Positions 32,760-45,480 of a stretch of 64,000 nucleotides of DNA are shown here, piece after piece. Each line of letters opens with the position of its first letter. Position 1 is the stretch's first letter. This DNA is from Rhynchonema sp. JSB1_4 (Eukaryota > Nematoda > Chromadorea > Monhysterida > Xyalidae). Both the position numbers and the translations under genes were made by a program. The stretch covers positions 1-64,000 of the forward strand of contig JASAMV010004987.1 of the NCBI GenBank assembly GCA_030248065.1. The letters run 5' to 3'. The notes beneath the pieces were generated by a model. It was not told the DNA's origin. It did not search any database and was given only the letters and a program-made list of their open reading frames with translations.

Positions 32760-35196
32760 CACTCAGTGCACCCCATAGTAAAGTCCAAATGCAAACTCTG
32801 CTGTTGTGAATCATTGCACAAACCAACTGATAGTGGGAAATGTGCCCACATGCAATGTGTGACATAAAATAGGAGTGTGAGGAGGGGTGCTCTGGTGGCC
32901 CGGCGTCGAATGCTCTTTATCTTAAACTCCGTGGGGTGTGACGTTTTCAAACTGAACCCGAGAACTTCGCCTGGGGTTGACCTGTTAATGGTAAAAAGGT
33001 ACATGCACAGACAGGTACGCTCGGTGTGAGATTCAATTCCAACTAACGACCATTGAAAAAGCAAGGTGTTACTACCACTAACAAGCGTTTGTTTTTGTCA
33101 CCCTGCGCACAACATGCGCGGTTATTTGCTCATGGAAATACCAGTATGGTGCATGTTGTTGTGCATGCGGGACTGCAATTCGTGCCGAAGGTAAAAAGTC
33201 ACACGAGGCGCTGTCAAAAGTACAAAGTTTATTGCGGTAAACTACACCAGTGACTGTGTCTTGTGCCAAGGACTCACTCCGCACGCAAATTGGCACGATA
33301 TTCTATTCACAGATTTGGGACGACAGCGTGAGAATTAGATAATAATATGAAAAGTGCGCATGTCCCTTCTCAGCGCTGAAATTGTTCATTTGGTTTATGC
33401 GCAGAAACAAAACTGAAACTAAAAGCGAAGCTTTCATAGGACCATGGCACCTTTGACCACTTCATCGCCGCACAGCAGACCCAGCGCGAGTGTGGTTTTA
33501 TGACTAAAATATGAGCGCAAAAGCGAAAAAGAAAGCGAAGAAGCATTGGACTCGGCCAATAACACATGAGACGACCACGAAGCTGCCCATACATATTTTG
33601 TATGTAATGCTTGTATGCACTAAGCCGCAGAGACCAGACATGGCGCTAGTTTGCACGTTTCGTGGTGGTTATATGGACGAATGAGAAACACCACCAACTA
33701 CATATTGATACCTACTGCGAAAGCTGCGAATGGCATTCAGTCATACCAGGGCGGCGCGCCATGCAAGTGTGCCCACTGTCCTGATACAATACCCAATAAC
33801 CAACTATAGTACCTTCCATATGATTGAGGGATTACACACGCAAATACACAGACACGAACAATGATATGCACGAATGTAAGCTTGACCAACGATGCGTGAC
33901 ACCTCCATTGGAGGCAAGGCCACCGCAGTTGGTATTGCGGTTGGGCAATGTCTCTGTCGCGGTCAGCCGACTGCTGCATTCAAGCGTACTGCATCAATTG
34001 GGGGCACAGAGCATCAGAATTCCGGTTCTGGACTCTGGGATCAACATCAGATTTGGTGTTCTGAACAGAATGTTTCAGAGGACATTCCAAACCTGTATAC
34101 ACACCTGTGTGTGAGTGATTATTGTTGCGCACGCAACGGTGGTCCACGCATTCAAATACACAGCTTATTGCTTCCGTAGTAGCCGGCTAATGATAAAGGC
34201 AAACAATATATCTAGCCCTAGCACACCATACCAAAACAGCGTTTTACGCGCTGTCACGGCTCATAAAGGACATAAATTTGCGAAATTTCCATAAAGTAAG
34301 ATACCCACCATACTGGCAGGCTGTTCCAATAAAAAGTGAGTCATCGAAAAAAACGCACCTTTGCGGACATTGCTAATCGCCCGTGTGTGTGTGTGTGTGT
34401 GTGTGTGTGTCGTTACTCACGTCAAAAGTGGCTGTCAAAAAACCGCATCAGTATTGTCATTGTCAGGTCGTCGACTTTCGTCCAGTGCGGAACGGAAACT
34501 GCGTAACTGTTGAACAACTTATCCATTAAAACACACCACAGCGCGATGAACGAGTAAAAATGACGAGGTGTCCCGACACGAACGACAGATACATTTTGCG
34601 TGTGTAGCGCCGTGCCGGAGAAAAACACAACAAAACTTTGTCTCGCTTCGCACAGACTGTGCAGCTCAGCTTGCTTGTTATGTATGCCAGGCTAACTAGC
34701 CAAGCTCTGCTGCTGTTTGTTCGCTGAGTCTCTGTTTGTTCCAGCTTAGAGTCTCTCTGAAAGCGTATTGCGCAACCCACGCTCCCTGAACCGCCCAGCC
34801 ATGGCTCCAGATACTGGCTGCTGGATAAAATACACGCGCGTCAAAGAAAATAACAAGCACTCTGTTTCTTTCTCGTCGTTTGCAACCTCGTTAGCGCGTG
34901 TACGTGCCTAATATATGTACATACTAGCTCAAATTGGGGTATGCTGTTTGTGTTTCCGGGCTTGCTCGTCGTTCGAAAAAAATCGTGGAACTGGTTTCGT
35001 TTGAATGAACCAATTATGACGTGGGGATTTGGAATTTTGATGTGCTTTGTTTTTAATATCCGCGTACTATACCATGTATAATATAAACGACCAGTCAAAA
35101 CGTTATTGACGAATCTTTTCACTGTTTTCGTGCAATGGTCTCGCAATAAAAATATCTACGGGATGAGATCAAATTCTACGCTTAACACTTTTCAAA
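32760..35196. other. No gene recognised
   Basis: No domain-bearing frame was found. The missing first exon of the ANKRD29-like gene could be here. A GT microsatellite lies at 34384-34410. Confidence 0.4.
34384..34410. repeat. (GT)n microsatellite
   Basis: An uninterrupted run of about 13 GT dinucleotides. Shorter CA/GT runs lie at about 43352-43369 and 57181-57198. Confidence 0.95.
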
Positions 35197-38100
35197 TCAT
35201 AGCACCCGTCTGGGTTTGTGCACCATGATTTCGCATTTGGACTTCAAGCTCTGCACCACACGAACGGCATCTTTGAGTTCGGCACAAAGGTTGACAAGGG
35301 CTCGACTGCCCACCTCGCCCGCGTACGGATTCTGGCGAAAGATTAGGGATTTTAGAATGTTAGTGCCACGCGCTTCACACATCAGATTTGTACGCTCGAC
35401 GTTAAAGAAATTGAACATTAATAAATAAAATATGACGTTCTGTGTACGTTTGAACAAGCAGTTTTTACGCAAGCGTGAAACCAACTCCGTCTTCTCACCT
35501 GATAATAACTAGTATTTGCGAAAGCGCTGGCGTTGGGTCACAAAAATCACAATTCGCACACGATCCCTATCACCCGATGGCAAAATTTTGTATTGCTTTT
35601 TACTGTTGCCAAATTTCAAATCCAACGCCCGTTGATTCACTGAGAGCAATAAACCAACCAACCCGTTGATTCAACCTACCGTCTCCACCGAGAAGCAATG
35701 TTGATGAAAGTATGTCATCACTTCTCTATAACACTCGTATTCGTCTATCCTTCGTGGTTCCACATTCAATACCCGTCTTCGTCTGTGTCTGTCCCTAACA
35801 TGTTCGCGCACCACACGTTTCATCAATCGATTCACGTATTTTCGTTTCTGACAAAAAATACTCTGATCGCAACAATTTGTGAAAAGAGAAATTATACTCC
35901 CTGCCGTACTTTTTGTACTCGTTTGTCATTCCGCGCTCTCGCCTTGGCCTTGTGCACTTCTGCCTCCAGAGACCGCATCGGCATCTCACTGGCCGGAATC
36001 AGCATAATCGGAGTCTGAAGTAATTTTAAAAAATTACGTATGCAATGAATCTAACCTTTCTCGCAAAAACTAACCAAATAAATCGGTCTCTGGATCACTT
36101 CAGTCGCATTTCCGTGTCCGAAAAAGTCTCCAACATGCATTTTGTGCTGAATGTTCTCTATGTCCCCATACGGACAGGTGCCACTGTCACGATTGTGGTA
36201 CTTGATCAGTAGGAATTGCTCGCGCAGTGTTTCAGTGTCGAGATTACGCTGAAAGTGAATAATGTGGGAGAGCACATACAAAAACGATATTGGACTAAAC
36301 AATCACTGGGCAGTATTGCCGGATTCCAGCACTACAGGGACGGATTTGGTCACATTTGGTGTGAAAATAGACCTGAGATTTTTTTGCGTATGAGATTCAA
36401 TCAGCATAAAATTGTCCCCTGAATTTTTTATTAAACGAGCCTCTACAGCGGTCGAATTTACATTATTCACGAATATCGGGGCATGCGCGGTAGCGCATGT
36501 CCCATATGGTTGTCCGGAGTTAGTGCCGGCAGCAAAAATTTTCACTGACCAATAATTCCACAACAAAGCACCGATGATTTCAATATTCAAGCACAAGGTA
36601 CCTTGAGCCACCCTACATCTACGTTCAAAATTTGAAGTTGATCGGTAAAGGCACCGTTGAGTTACGGTACCCAACGTGTCTCAAAAAGTGCAAAAACGTC
36701 CTTCTTCTTCTTTCTTTCTTTTTTTCGGGCAAAATGTTCGTCCAAAACTCAGGGATACATCGGACGAGAAATCTGCCGCGGTACCGGGGGTTTTGAAGGT
36801 CGAGAAACTCGGTGGTGACATTGGTTTTTGGATCCAGAACCGGAACTGGAACCGGAACTCAGTATTCATCCATGCAAATAAGTCACACAATAATGGTCTG
36901 ATCGTAAAGACAGTGGGTGCGGAACATAGGTTTTCGGGGACGAGAAATCTAATGGTGGCATTGGTTTTTGAATCCGGAGCTCTCCGGAGCCAGAACCTGA
37001 ACTGGAACCGGAACTCAGTATTTATCAGGCAAATAAGTCGCACAATACTGGTCTGATCATAAAAACAGTGCGCGCGGTATATAGGTTTTCGGGGTCGAGA
37101 AATCTAATGGTGACATTGGCTTTTGAATTCGGAGCTCTTCGCAGCCAGAACCGGAACTGGAACCGGAACTCAATCTTTAGCAATGCAAATAAGTCGCACA
37201 ATACTGGTCTGATCATAAAAACAGTGCGTGCGGTATATAGGTTTTCGGGGTCGAGAAATCTAACGGTGACATTGGCTTTTGAATCCGGAGCTCTTCTGAG
37301 CCAGAACCGGAACTGGAACCGGAACTCAATATTTAGCAATGCAAATAAGACGCACAATACTGGTCTGATCATAAAAACAGTGCGTGCGGTATATAGGTTT
37401 TCGGGGTCGAGAAATCTAATGGTGACATTGGTTTTTAAATCTGGAACTTTTCGGAGCCAGAACCGGAACTAGAACCGGAACTCAGTATTGATCAATGCGA
37501 ACAAATAGTGTCATAGTGATCTGATCTCCAATAATGTGTCAGCTGTTTATGTTTCTGGGGTTGGGGAATCCGATGGTGATATCGCTTTTTTACCTCTGAC
37601 TTGATTGAGGTGTGAAACAGTAACATGAATACAGTCAAACCATCACAAGGTGAACCTCTAAATAGTGAATTCCTCTGTATAATGAACGAATTATCAGTGT
37701 GATCATATGTATTTTCTGTCAACCGAATGAGAAAATGCGCTTACTCGATATAAAACAAAAATACAAGAAGAAAAATGCCTGCTGTCGCGCGGCAAGAATC
37801 AGGATATGGTTCTCGATATCATGCCTGTCGCATATAAAACACCTATACAAGATTGTTTACTCCCCGTTGTTTATGCGTCATCAAGGAACCATATTGCGGC
37901 CAACGCATAATCGTTTTACCCACTCTTTATGCCGTTGCTAGTACGAATCGAACATGTGACAGCTTGCCGTCGTCGCCTCCTTGCGCTATTGGCCGCAATA
38001 TGCTTCCTTGATGGCGTATCGCTTTTTAATTCACTTTTCCAATTCACCAATTCATTTTTGGCAAATAAGCTTTTCTTCTGTTTCGGTGATGTTTTTAGTC

Positions 38101-39725
38101 GCCTTTTGCTCCTGTGCGTAATCACTGATATCTTTTTACTTTGGGGAGTAAACAATCTTGTATAGGTGTTTTACATGCGACAGGCATGATATCGAGAACC
38201 ATATCCTGATTCTTGCCGCGCGACAGCAGGCATTTTTCTTCTTGTGTAATTCTATGCGTGTAAAAGAAAGTCACATGACCGCCCACATATCAAGCGCAAG
38301 CGTGCGTTGCTGCCGACAAAGTGCATGCACAATATGTGTACTGGTCATTGAGATCTCGAGTCCTAACCAAGATTGTCGCCTTTACCCGACCTGTCTGAGT
38401 GCGTTCTGTGTCATGATGTACGTGAACGAGTCAGCCAAGCACGGCATAAAGTCCTCCTCGTCATCACTGTCCACCGGTGCACCCGGTAATCGCTCGTAGC
38501 AGAAACACGACAGGGAATCCTCGTGTGGAGTTGAGGCCGTTAGGGCGTAGACTAAAAGGTACTGATGAGTACGTTCGTGAGCATAAGACCAGCACTCGCG
38601 TTTCATCCGCACTGACGATGACCTGATGCACCGTCCGCCTCTGCGAAAACGATGAGTCCCAAAATATCTTTTCAGTAAACAAGCAAACCATCAATATTGT
38701 CGGGCAGCATGTCTTGAAACATCGACCCGCTGTGGCAAGCGTCGATGTAGAAAGTCATCTGGAAATGAAATGAAGGAAAATGAAATCCCTGTTAGAGCAT
38801 GAAAAAACGTAAGAAATTGAACTTTTAAAATCACGCAAAAGCACGAACCTTCCCAAACTTCTTCTGCTCATGCATTTCCTTAAGCGCTGTGACGATGTCT
38901 TTGCCCCATAACTAGAACAATAATTAAATTATTTCTAAAATAATCACAATTTAGACCAAAAACTGAAATAAGAAGAATACAACAGTAATTACACAATACC
39001 ATATCGTCATTCAGTGTCACAAATCCGTTCGATCCGTGATCCACCAAATACAAGATCACGTGATCATCAGGGCCAGCCCTCAGCGTTCGACCACTTCCGA
39101 TACCGTGCATGTCTTCGCCTTTCAGAATGCGCAGAAAGTTGCGTGCATTCACGTCCTGCGGTGACAGTTCACAAATTTTGTGCCAATTGTTTTCAGAAAA
39201 CCTTAATTTTTATCCAACGTCTCCAGTATAGTCCTTTTCAACGTCTTTGTCCACGTTGAATCCACCCTCGGATTCGGGCGCAACTGGTGGAAAGTTGAAC
39301 ACCATCCCCGGGTAGGGATTCCTGGAAAAAAGATGATGCTGCACAAGCGTGGCACCTGCTCCATGATAACTTTATGTCAGCGCCCTTACTTCGGATGGTG
39401 TGCCATATTATCATACACCATGAGAATGATGTTCTCTTTCGGTACTCCGTGCAACACCAACGTGCGATAGACTACGAGTGCGTCAGCCTGAAACACGTGA
39501 TGTTTTATATTTATTGTGCATACGATTATTTTCATTTTCAAACTTCCGTGGTTGCATAACCTGGTGCCTGTAATTTAGCCAATCAATTGAGCCACAAGTA
39601 ATGAAGGCGTGTATTTTAGGTTGATTCGGTGCTTGAGCAATTGACGATACCACGAATTTTAGCACACTTGCAAACGCTAATAGTATTACAATACGAAGTC
39701 GATGGTTGCACGTCGTGTATAGCAT
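35197..39725 (-). CDS. LGMN: Legumain (asparaginyl endopeptidase, C13 family)
   Basis: Eleven exons close in phase: 39725-39561, 39487-39390, 39321-39219, 39155-39000, 38911-38849, 38758-38689, 38551-38391, 36248-36075, 36014-35898, 35847-35680 and 35331-35197, giving 469 residues. A hydrophobic signal segment (IVILLAFASVLKFVV) precedes WLNYRHQADA, the first conserved block. The catalytic His is in VDHGSNG and the catalytic Cys in YIDACHSGSM. LPDNIDVYALTA and an acidic loop follow. The C-terminal propeptide is recognisable from YECYREVMTYFHQHCF and ALVNLC, with paired cysteines. Legumain is a lysosomal or gut cysteine protease cutting after Asn, self-activated at acid pH. The N-terminal block reads TCGSIDW where others have AGSNGW. 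The 2.1-kb seventh intron holds a tandem array and a long palindrome. Confidence 0.93.
36790..37500. repeat. Tandem array of a 156-bp unit in a legumain intron
   Basis: About four and a half units. Markers such as GAGAAATCTAATGGTGACAT recur at about 36944, 37096, 37252 and 37408, and CCGGAACTGGAACCGGAACT once per unit. A diverged unit starts near 36790 (CGAGAAACTCGGTGGTGACA) and another remnant lies near 37565. Open frames on both strands span it only because the unit length is a multiple of three; they are not genes. Confidence 0.85.
37763..38245. mobile_element. MITE-like element with about 105-bp inverted ends
   Basis: ACAAGAAGAAAAATGCCTGC and the following ~85 bp (GGCAAGAATCAGGATATGGT, GATTGTTTACTCCCC) are mirrored at 38140-38245. 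The centre contains a second pair, ATCAAGGAACCATATTGCGG near 37880 and CCGCAATATGCTTCCTTGAT near 37993, which also carry an inverted GCGTATxxC block. It lies in the same legumain intron as the 156-bp array. Confidence 0.78.
38604..38632. repeat. Intronic motif A, legumain copy
   Basis: On the minus strand GGTGCATCAGGTCATCGTCA continues into GTGCGGATG. The core is GTGCACCAGGTCATCGTCAG. Seven further copies lie at 42171, 44469, 48354, 49155, 54101, 62188 and 62644, all inside introns. Confidence 0.75.
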
Positions 39726-40135
39726 GATTCCTAACTTATTTCAGGTCTGCAAAATATATAAAGCTGTTTTGAAATGGGGCAAGCTCAATGAATGTCATGG
39801 TCCCCATATAGTACTGGCTCAATAAAACCTGGCCATATTTGTACCATGTACAGTGCTTGGTCGACTATTCCAGCCATATTGATTCAAATATGAACCACCA
39901 GCAATATAGGATACGGGCATAGATGCGGGCATAAACAAAAGTTGGTGTCATGGATACGCCATGTATGTGACTGGATATTGCACTTGCATTCGTCGTATGG
40001 TTATTGGACTTTTTGGCGGATACAGCACTAGACTACCTGCAGCTTGACATTTGAGTTTCTCGTTCCTATGTACATTGGAGGACATTGCATCAATTTGAAA
40101 TCAAGTGTCAGTAAGCCAATCAAAATCAAGGCGAA

Positions 40136-42997
40136 ATGTCGTCGGGTAAAATGAAAGAAACGTGAGTGTTTTTTGGTATAGCTGTAGTATGTAGGATAGC
40201 AGATACATACACGTAAGCTGATAGTGCCATCGATGGGCATGATAACAATAATGAAACCCGTTCAAAATTCAAACATTTCCAGTCGCGAATCGGCGCTGAA
40301 ATTCCACGGCATTCTTCGCCGATACGACAATCTAGTTGACCAGTGTAAAATGTGCGTGAAACAGGGCGATGACTCGCTCTATGACATGTACTACAAACAG
40401 AAGAGGGTCTTGGAACGATGTGACGTCATCGTGTCCGTCGGTGCAAAGGGGAACAACATCGGTTAGGGTCCTTGGGTATAGCCTTGAAGTTCAGGAATAT
40501 GACTGCCATTAAAAGTCGATCATTCATTCGGGCGATTACAATCACAAATTTTATGCCAGAGTTTGTTAATAGTTTTTGTTTGTTAACACTGATTACAATG
40601 ACAACCACGAAGACTATCATGTAAAATGGGCAATTTTGAATAATCCATTAGCAAGCTGAATTAAGACAGTTCGAAATGCTCTAGGTGGTCCAACATCAAC
40701 CTTTTGGTTTGGCTCTTCTTAAAAAAGCTAAACTACTGGTAATGCTCTTCCTCAGTGGTCATTTTAAATATGGCTAGTTAAAAAAAGCTTTGAGTGTAAA
40801 ACAAAGCCTTGCACGATGTGCGCCGAAGCTCCATGCTAGGCCTAATCCTCAGGTTCCACTGAGCACGAGGTTTTCGTAGCACCAAGGCATTCCGCCCGCA
40901 CCAACAACCCCGTCCCTGATTATTCAGGCGCGATCGGGACGTGGCTGGGCGCTGACGACCGTCTGGTGTCGACCGAGTACTTCAGTCTCGAATATCAGCA
41001 TCGGAAGGACGACGATCAAACATTCAAAGTGCGCACTGCAATCATCAAGGCGCTCGAGGCGTGGGGACCGCACAAACTATCCGATTATAAAGTCGCCATG
41101 GTCACCACGGATGATGAGGTATGAAATGTTGTTTGACATTTTTGCATGAAATGTTTGACAGAAGTTCATGGGAAGAACTGTTACCATGGTCAAAATAGAA
41201 GACTCAGTCAGAAATCATGTACTGAGGTCTTTGATCGTTCCAATGTGTTTCTTGTTATCATGCCTATTCATAACTGGAACGAGTGGGCTGATGGGTCGTT
41301 GTTGCTTGGTCACAAGCCAACAGCCGCATGGCGGATGTTTCAATCACAGACAGTCTTGCCCCTGCACAAACAGGCGTCATCGCCGTCCAAAAAGTCGCTG
41401 TAACCTGCTCATGACAATCACATCCCAAAATGTCATGTGACAGATCGGCAAATGGCTGCAACAACTGGCCAAAAAGGAGGCCGACCACAAACAAAACAAG
41501 GAACGGTCTGGACGCACGAAAACGGGGGACAAGGACAAGGATGACAAACGCTACCAGTTGGATGAGCGCTCAAAGCAACAGTTGGATTTGGACAAATATC
41601 TGGAGTCGCACGGTTCGATTTCAATGTTAACGGCAAACAAGCTTGGTGATCGGATGGTCACGTGATTTGTCTCAACTTAGTAAGTTTCGAGACTTACTGA
41701 TGCTACAAATTTCGAGAAGTGTAAAATTTGTTTAATCTTCATCAGCATATAACGTACGCTCATCGAAATGAGTGGCACTGAGTAAAGCTCACAATATTCT
41801 CAATTCAAAACAGTCACGTGACCAAGAGAGACCCAATTTTGTCAACCATCAAGTTTGATGTTCACGATATTATTTTGCAAAGAACCCTGCTATAGATGAC
41901 ATTAACGAGGTTCTGGAGCGCGACCCGGATCTGAAGCGCGTGCACGAGCTGTGGGGCGAACACAACATTCAATTGACCACGTTTGCCACCACACGACATC
42001 CGTGTATTGATCTGGTGCGTAACATGGACTCAATCCAAAGATTAGGCTCACAATCTAGCCCAATCCTAGCCTAAATGCAGGCCTTAGCCTGCCTAAGCCA
42101 CTGCTGGGTACGAGTTATGGGAGTACGTATCTTACCTTGGAAATCAGGTTTTTGGATAGGTACATGTTGGGATTGACGATGGCCTGGTGCACCACAAATT
42201 ACATTTGCCCCTGTGCAAAGAGTTCAAAACAGCCAACATGAAAGTCTTGTTTTTGGGGAGAAAATACTAAATATAGTCGGAAAAGTTCAAGACACCACAA
42301 AGTAAAGAGTGAAATTCACATCAAGCCAAACACATGAGAAAGCTAAAAGAATCAATAAAATGGAACAGAAAATTACGGCAGAGAACTTCAGAGACCACAC
42401 CCAAAACCGATTCGAACCGTTAAACAAAGTCAAAAGATACCGTGCGTGGGTAATGTTGTATAATACAATACACACTGTGCACATCACATGTGCTGCACAT
42501 ATTTTACAAGAGCACGTGAAACGGTACAGTACTAATATACAGTTTGGAACTGGTTTCAGCGTTAGAAAGTGATGTAAAGAAATGTAGGTGCCGAAGTTTT
42601 GCTGAAGATAAAAACGTGCATGTGAACTGCTACGGTCACGATAACTTCACCCATTGCATCTGCGCTGTTGCAAACGCAGCTCGCAAAATTCTCAACAGTT
42701 TTTTTTACTTCTGAGACACGGAAACGCTTTTGATGACAGGCCAAGACATCTTTCAGATCCTACACCTCTTGGGGTCAAAGCCAAAATAAACTTCATTGAT
42801 AATGTCGTTTGATTTAAATTAAGTTAAAACCAAACTTAACAAAACAATCTCTGATTGTGCAGGTGTGTTCGGTTGCATCTGAGGGCGCAGCGGAGGACAA
42901 ACTGCAAGGTGTGGTTGCATCGAATCTGCACGATTGCAAGTTGCGAAGAGTGGACCCGAATGAAATGAAGGAGGGAAAGCATGACAGGAAGATGTGA
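40136..42997 (+). CDS. Unrecognised 308-residue protein
   Basis: Six exons close in phase: 40136-40161, 40283-40461, 40853-41118, 41444-41645, 41896-42014 and 42863-42997. I do not recognise the protein. Residues 10-65 are a predicted helical segment with a CKMC pair (ALKFHGILRRYDNLVDQCKM). Residues about 85-160 look globular (VSTEYFSLEYQHRKDDDQTF, then AWGPHKLSDYKVAMVTTDDE). Residues about 160-205 are a charged linker (GRTKTGDKDKDDKRYQLDE). The tail has DINEVLERDPDLKRVHELWG and ends basic. No signal peptide or membrane segment is present, so it is probably nuclear or cytosolic. Codon use and clean splicing argue that it is a real gene. The middle block faintly recalls hAT transposase text but lacks the flanking domains. 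Confidence 0.75.
40230..40248. repeat. Intronic motif B, representative copy
   Basis: CGATGGGCATGATAAC is the inverse of TTGTTATCATGCCCATCGA. Copies lie at about 40231, 41255 (diverged), 47243, 50215 (diverged), 52823 and 62036. All are in introns of four genes and in both orientations. Confidence 0.7.
42171..42193. repeat. Intronic motif A, copy in the 308-residue gene
   Basis: GATTGACGATGGCCTGGTGC followed by ACC in the fifth intron. It is shorter and more diverged than the other copies. Confidence 0.6.
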
Positions 42998-43785
42998 TAT
43001 TAGCGGGGATTTAGATGGTAGTTTTTGTTTTCGAGATGAACAGGAATACATAACATACTGTACTTTACTTATTTTATTTCAATGGATTTTATTCCACCAA
43101 CAAACAATTTATTGTCCGACACCATCAAACGTGGCAAAAAGCCACAAGTAGTGAAGCACACGCTTGAAAGTAGCTCTCAATAACAGAATTGTAGTCCGAC
43201 TAAAATTAAATCAAGACTAGAATAAAAGTGCCATGGATAATTGCGACTTGACTGTGGCAAAGTTGAAGCAAACAGAAAGACCGAGGTCACGTCACCAGAA
43301 TTAGGTAAGTCAATGAACCGCACTGGGATAAAGCGAATCATTATAAAAGCACCGCACACACACACACACAAATTGGACAAAACAATGTGACTGAGTTTTG
43401 GGCTTCGAATTGGGATGAGCGAATATAAAGTGTTGAGAAAACGACCAGCCTAAAAGTAATGACACATAAAGACAGTTACATTGGAATCTTCTCTTCAAAC
43501 AACGAAACAGTACCTAATTTTGTAGTCCAACAGTCCAAAAAAAACTAATGTGAACAGCATTCTTGGAGGTTTGGCCTCGGCCTGGGCTCGGTCACATCTT
43601 TTATTACAAGCATGTGTCGTAAATTTTTCGAGTGTCATAAACTCGAACAGCGTGCAAGTCTAGGTATTTACTGGCGGTCAACGCAGATGAAATGTGGTGG
43701 TGCCACTCTTTGCGAACACGCTGGACCAACCAATCAAGTGCATGACCACTCGACCACCCCAGACCGAGGTTAATGTTTCACAATC

Positions 43786-45480
43786 CTAAATCTCGTCCAT
43801 CATTCTCGCCATGCGTCGTCCGATGACGAATGTCTGCACGGCCATTTCAATCACCATTCCCTCTTGGCTGCGTGCCAACACGAAATCGTACAGCTCATCA
43901 ACGGGCACCACGAATCGCTCGATGTGTTCACCGTGACCGAGGTCTTGCGTCGGATTCGCGTTCGCTGACGAATCGGCGTCGATTTCCAGCTGCAAATGTT
44001 GCTTCAGTGTTCAATTTGATTTTTGGACAGGTGTCCATAGGTTTTGAATGGCGTTAACCACGATAAATGCAATTGAATAAAACAAATTAGAATAAGAATA
44101 AAGCTGCGGGTTGGACTAACTGAATAAAACAAATTAGAATAAAAATAAAGCTGCAGTGGCATGCAAGCAGAAATGAAATTAGCAAAATCCAAACAACCCA
44201 CCACGACCACATTTCCCGTTGCATCCACCAATCCAGGGTCAAGCGCACACGCCTTTGACATGCTGAGCACCTTGTGTGCCGTGTACCCGGTCTCCTCCTT
44301 CAACTCACGGATGGCGCATTGCTCCAGTGTTTCGTCCGGATCAAGCAAACCTGAGCGTTGATATTGTGTGAAAGTTCGTTTTTAGGCTTTGATGTTTTGC
44401 CTGATGACTTTTGCGCGTTTGCACAAGCGTTATGATGAACGTATTAAGCGAGTAATAAGTCTTTTTCTGGTCACGTGGCCATCTGGTGCATTCGCAGTGA
44501 TAATGACCCGGTGCACCACAGCTGGTCTGCGACAGCAGGTTTTGAAACGTGCCCCAAAAGCACACTGTTGTACAATGCAACTCGTATCTAAATTTTGAAT
44601 CCTATCAGTGTTGTTGTACGAATCTCATACAAAATAACGAAGCAAAGTCGATAATTGACCAACCAGCAGGAAATTCGATGCACCACGACATCACCGGAAT
44701 TCGGAACTGTTTGATGAGAATGATGCTGGTTTGGTTGTCCTTGTCCGATTTGACCAGTGGGATACAAACCACGCCGTCGCTTTCGGCGTGTTTCAATTTG
44801 CTGGTTCGGAACGCCACTTGCCAGATCTGGTGAGATTTCAGCTTTGGAATATCTTATGATAATAAAATTTAATTCTGCCCGGGAATTATTTACCCCATCC
44901 TGGTCGCGACCTTTGTCTCTGAAATCGACCTGTTTGGCGCCCATCCATCGACCGTGGAAAATGGGGCGTACGGCCGTGAAATCGTACGGACAATCGGCCG
45001 GCACCTGAATTGAGAATAAAACGAATTGCCCATGACAAGTTCATGGAAACATTCTGTGTTTTTATCAATATCCAGGAGTGCTGTTTATGGGAAAGGGGTA
45101 AATTTATTGGCCTTCGATGAACAAGCAACCGCACTAACGCACGCCTGTGGTTCAGGCTGTGGTTGACTTTGGACTGAGGCCCAGAATCAAAGTTGGGCCT
45201 GAGGTAACGTCCAACCTCAGGCCCGAACCTACATAAGTCACAGCTGCGAACGTGCTGTTTCCAGTGGTATACCCAATCATAAAGTGCCTGGGCCCCCATA
45301 TCTCACCGTGGTCTGCGCTTTGTGAGCGGCTGCCGAGCAGCCAGCTTCATCCGCCGATTCTTTGTGCATCATTTTCGCGTCAACCCCGTTTTCGTTGACA
45401 TTTTCTCGCAATCGACCATCCAATTTGGCACATTTTGCCATCGGGGCACTATCACCAGTGGTTGGGTAGCGCGCCGTCAT
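43786..45480 (-). CDS. NUDT5: ADP-sugar pyrophosphatase, NUDT5-like Nudix hydrolase
   Basis: Five exons close in phase: 45480-45307, 45004-44894, 44826-44664, 44350-44202 and 43989-43786, giving 266 residues. The Nudix box is complete: G-x5-E-x7-REL-x-EETGY in GLLDPDETLEQCAIREL plus KEETGY. Before it, GVVCIPLV and ILIKQFRIPVMSWCIEFPAG match NUDT5 (VKQFRPP...YCIEFPAG), and after it ACALDPGL matches CMDPGL. The family hydrolyses ADP-ribose and related ADP-sugars with Mg2+ in cytosol or nucleus. The 58 N-terminal residues of the first exon are unlike NUDT5 and low in structure; translation could start at an internal ATG. An AATAAA on the minus strand lies at about 43600, downstream of the stop. 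Confidence 0.88.
44073..44157. repeat. Direct repeat of about 34 bp in a NUDT5-like intron
   Basis: GAATAAAACAAATTAGAATA with AGAATAAAGCTGC occurs at about 44074 and again at about 44122 (one base different). It is in the last intron. Confidence 0.75.
44469..44518. repeat. Intronic motif A, NUDT5-like copy
   Basis: On the plus strand GGTCACGTGGCCATCTGGTG leads into CATTCGCAGTGATAATGACC and CGGTGCACC. This is the longest form of the motif and it resembles the copy at 48354 over its whole length. Confidence 0.75.

Noticed and set aside
36676..37472. Open frames of 115-134 codons on both strands in the legumain intron
   Set aside because: They follow the 156-bp tandem unit, which is divisible by three, and lie in an intron of a well-supported gene.
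40853..41118. Possible hAT transposase domain in the 308-residue gene
   Set aside because: Only a weak resemblance around AWGPHKLSDYKVAMVTTD; no BED finger, no C-terminal dimerisation block, no terminal repeats around the gene.
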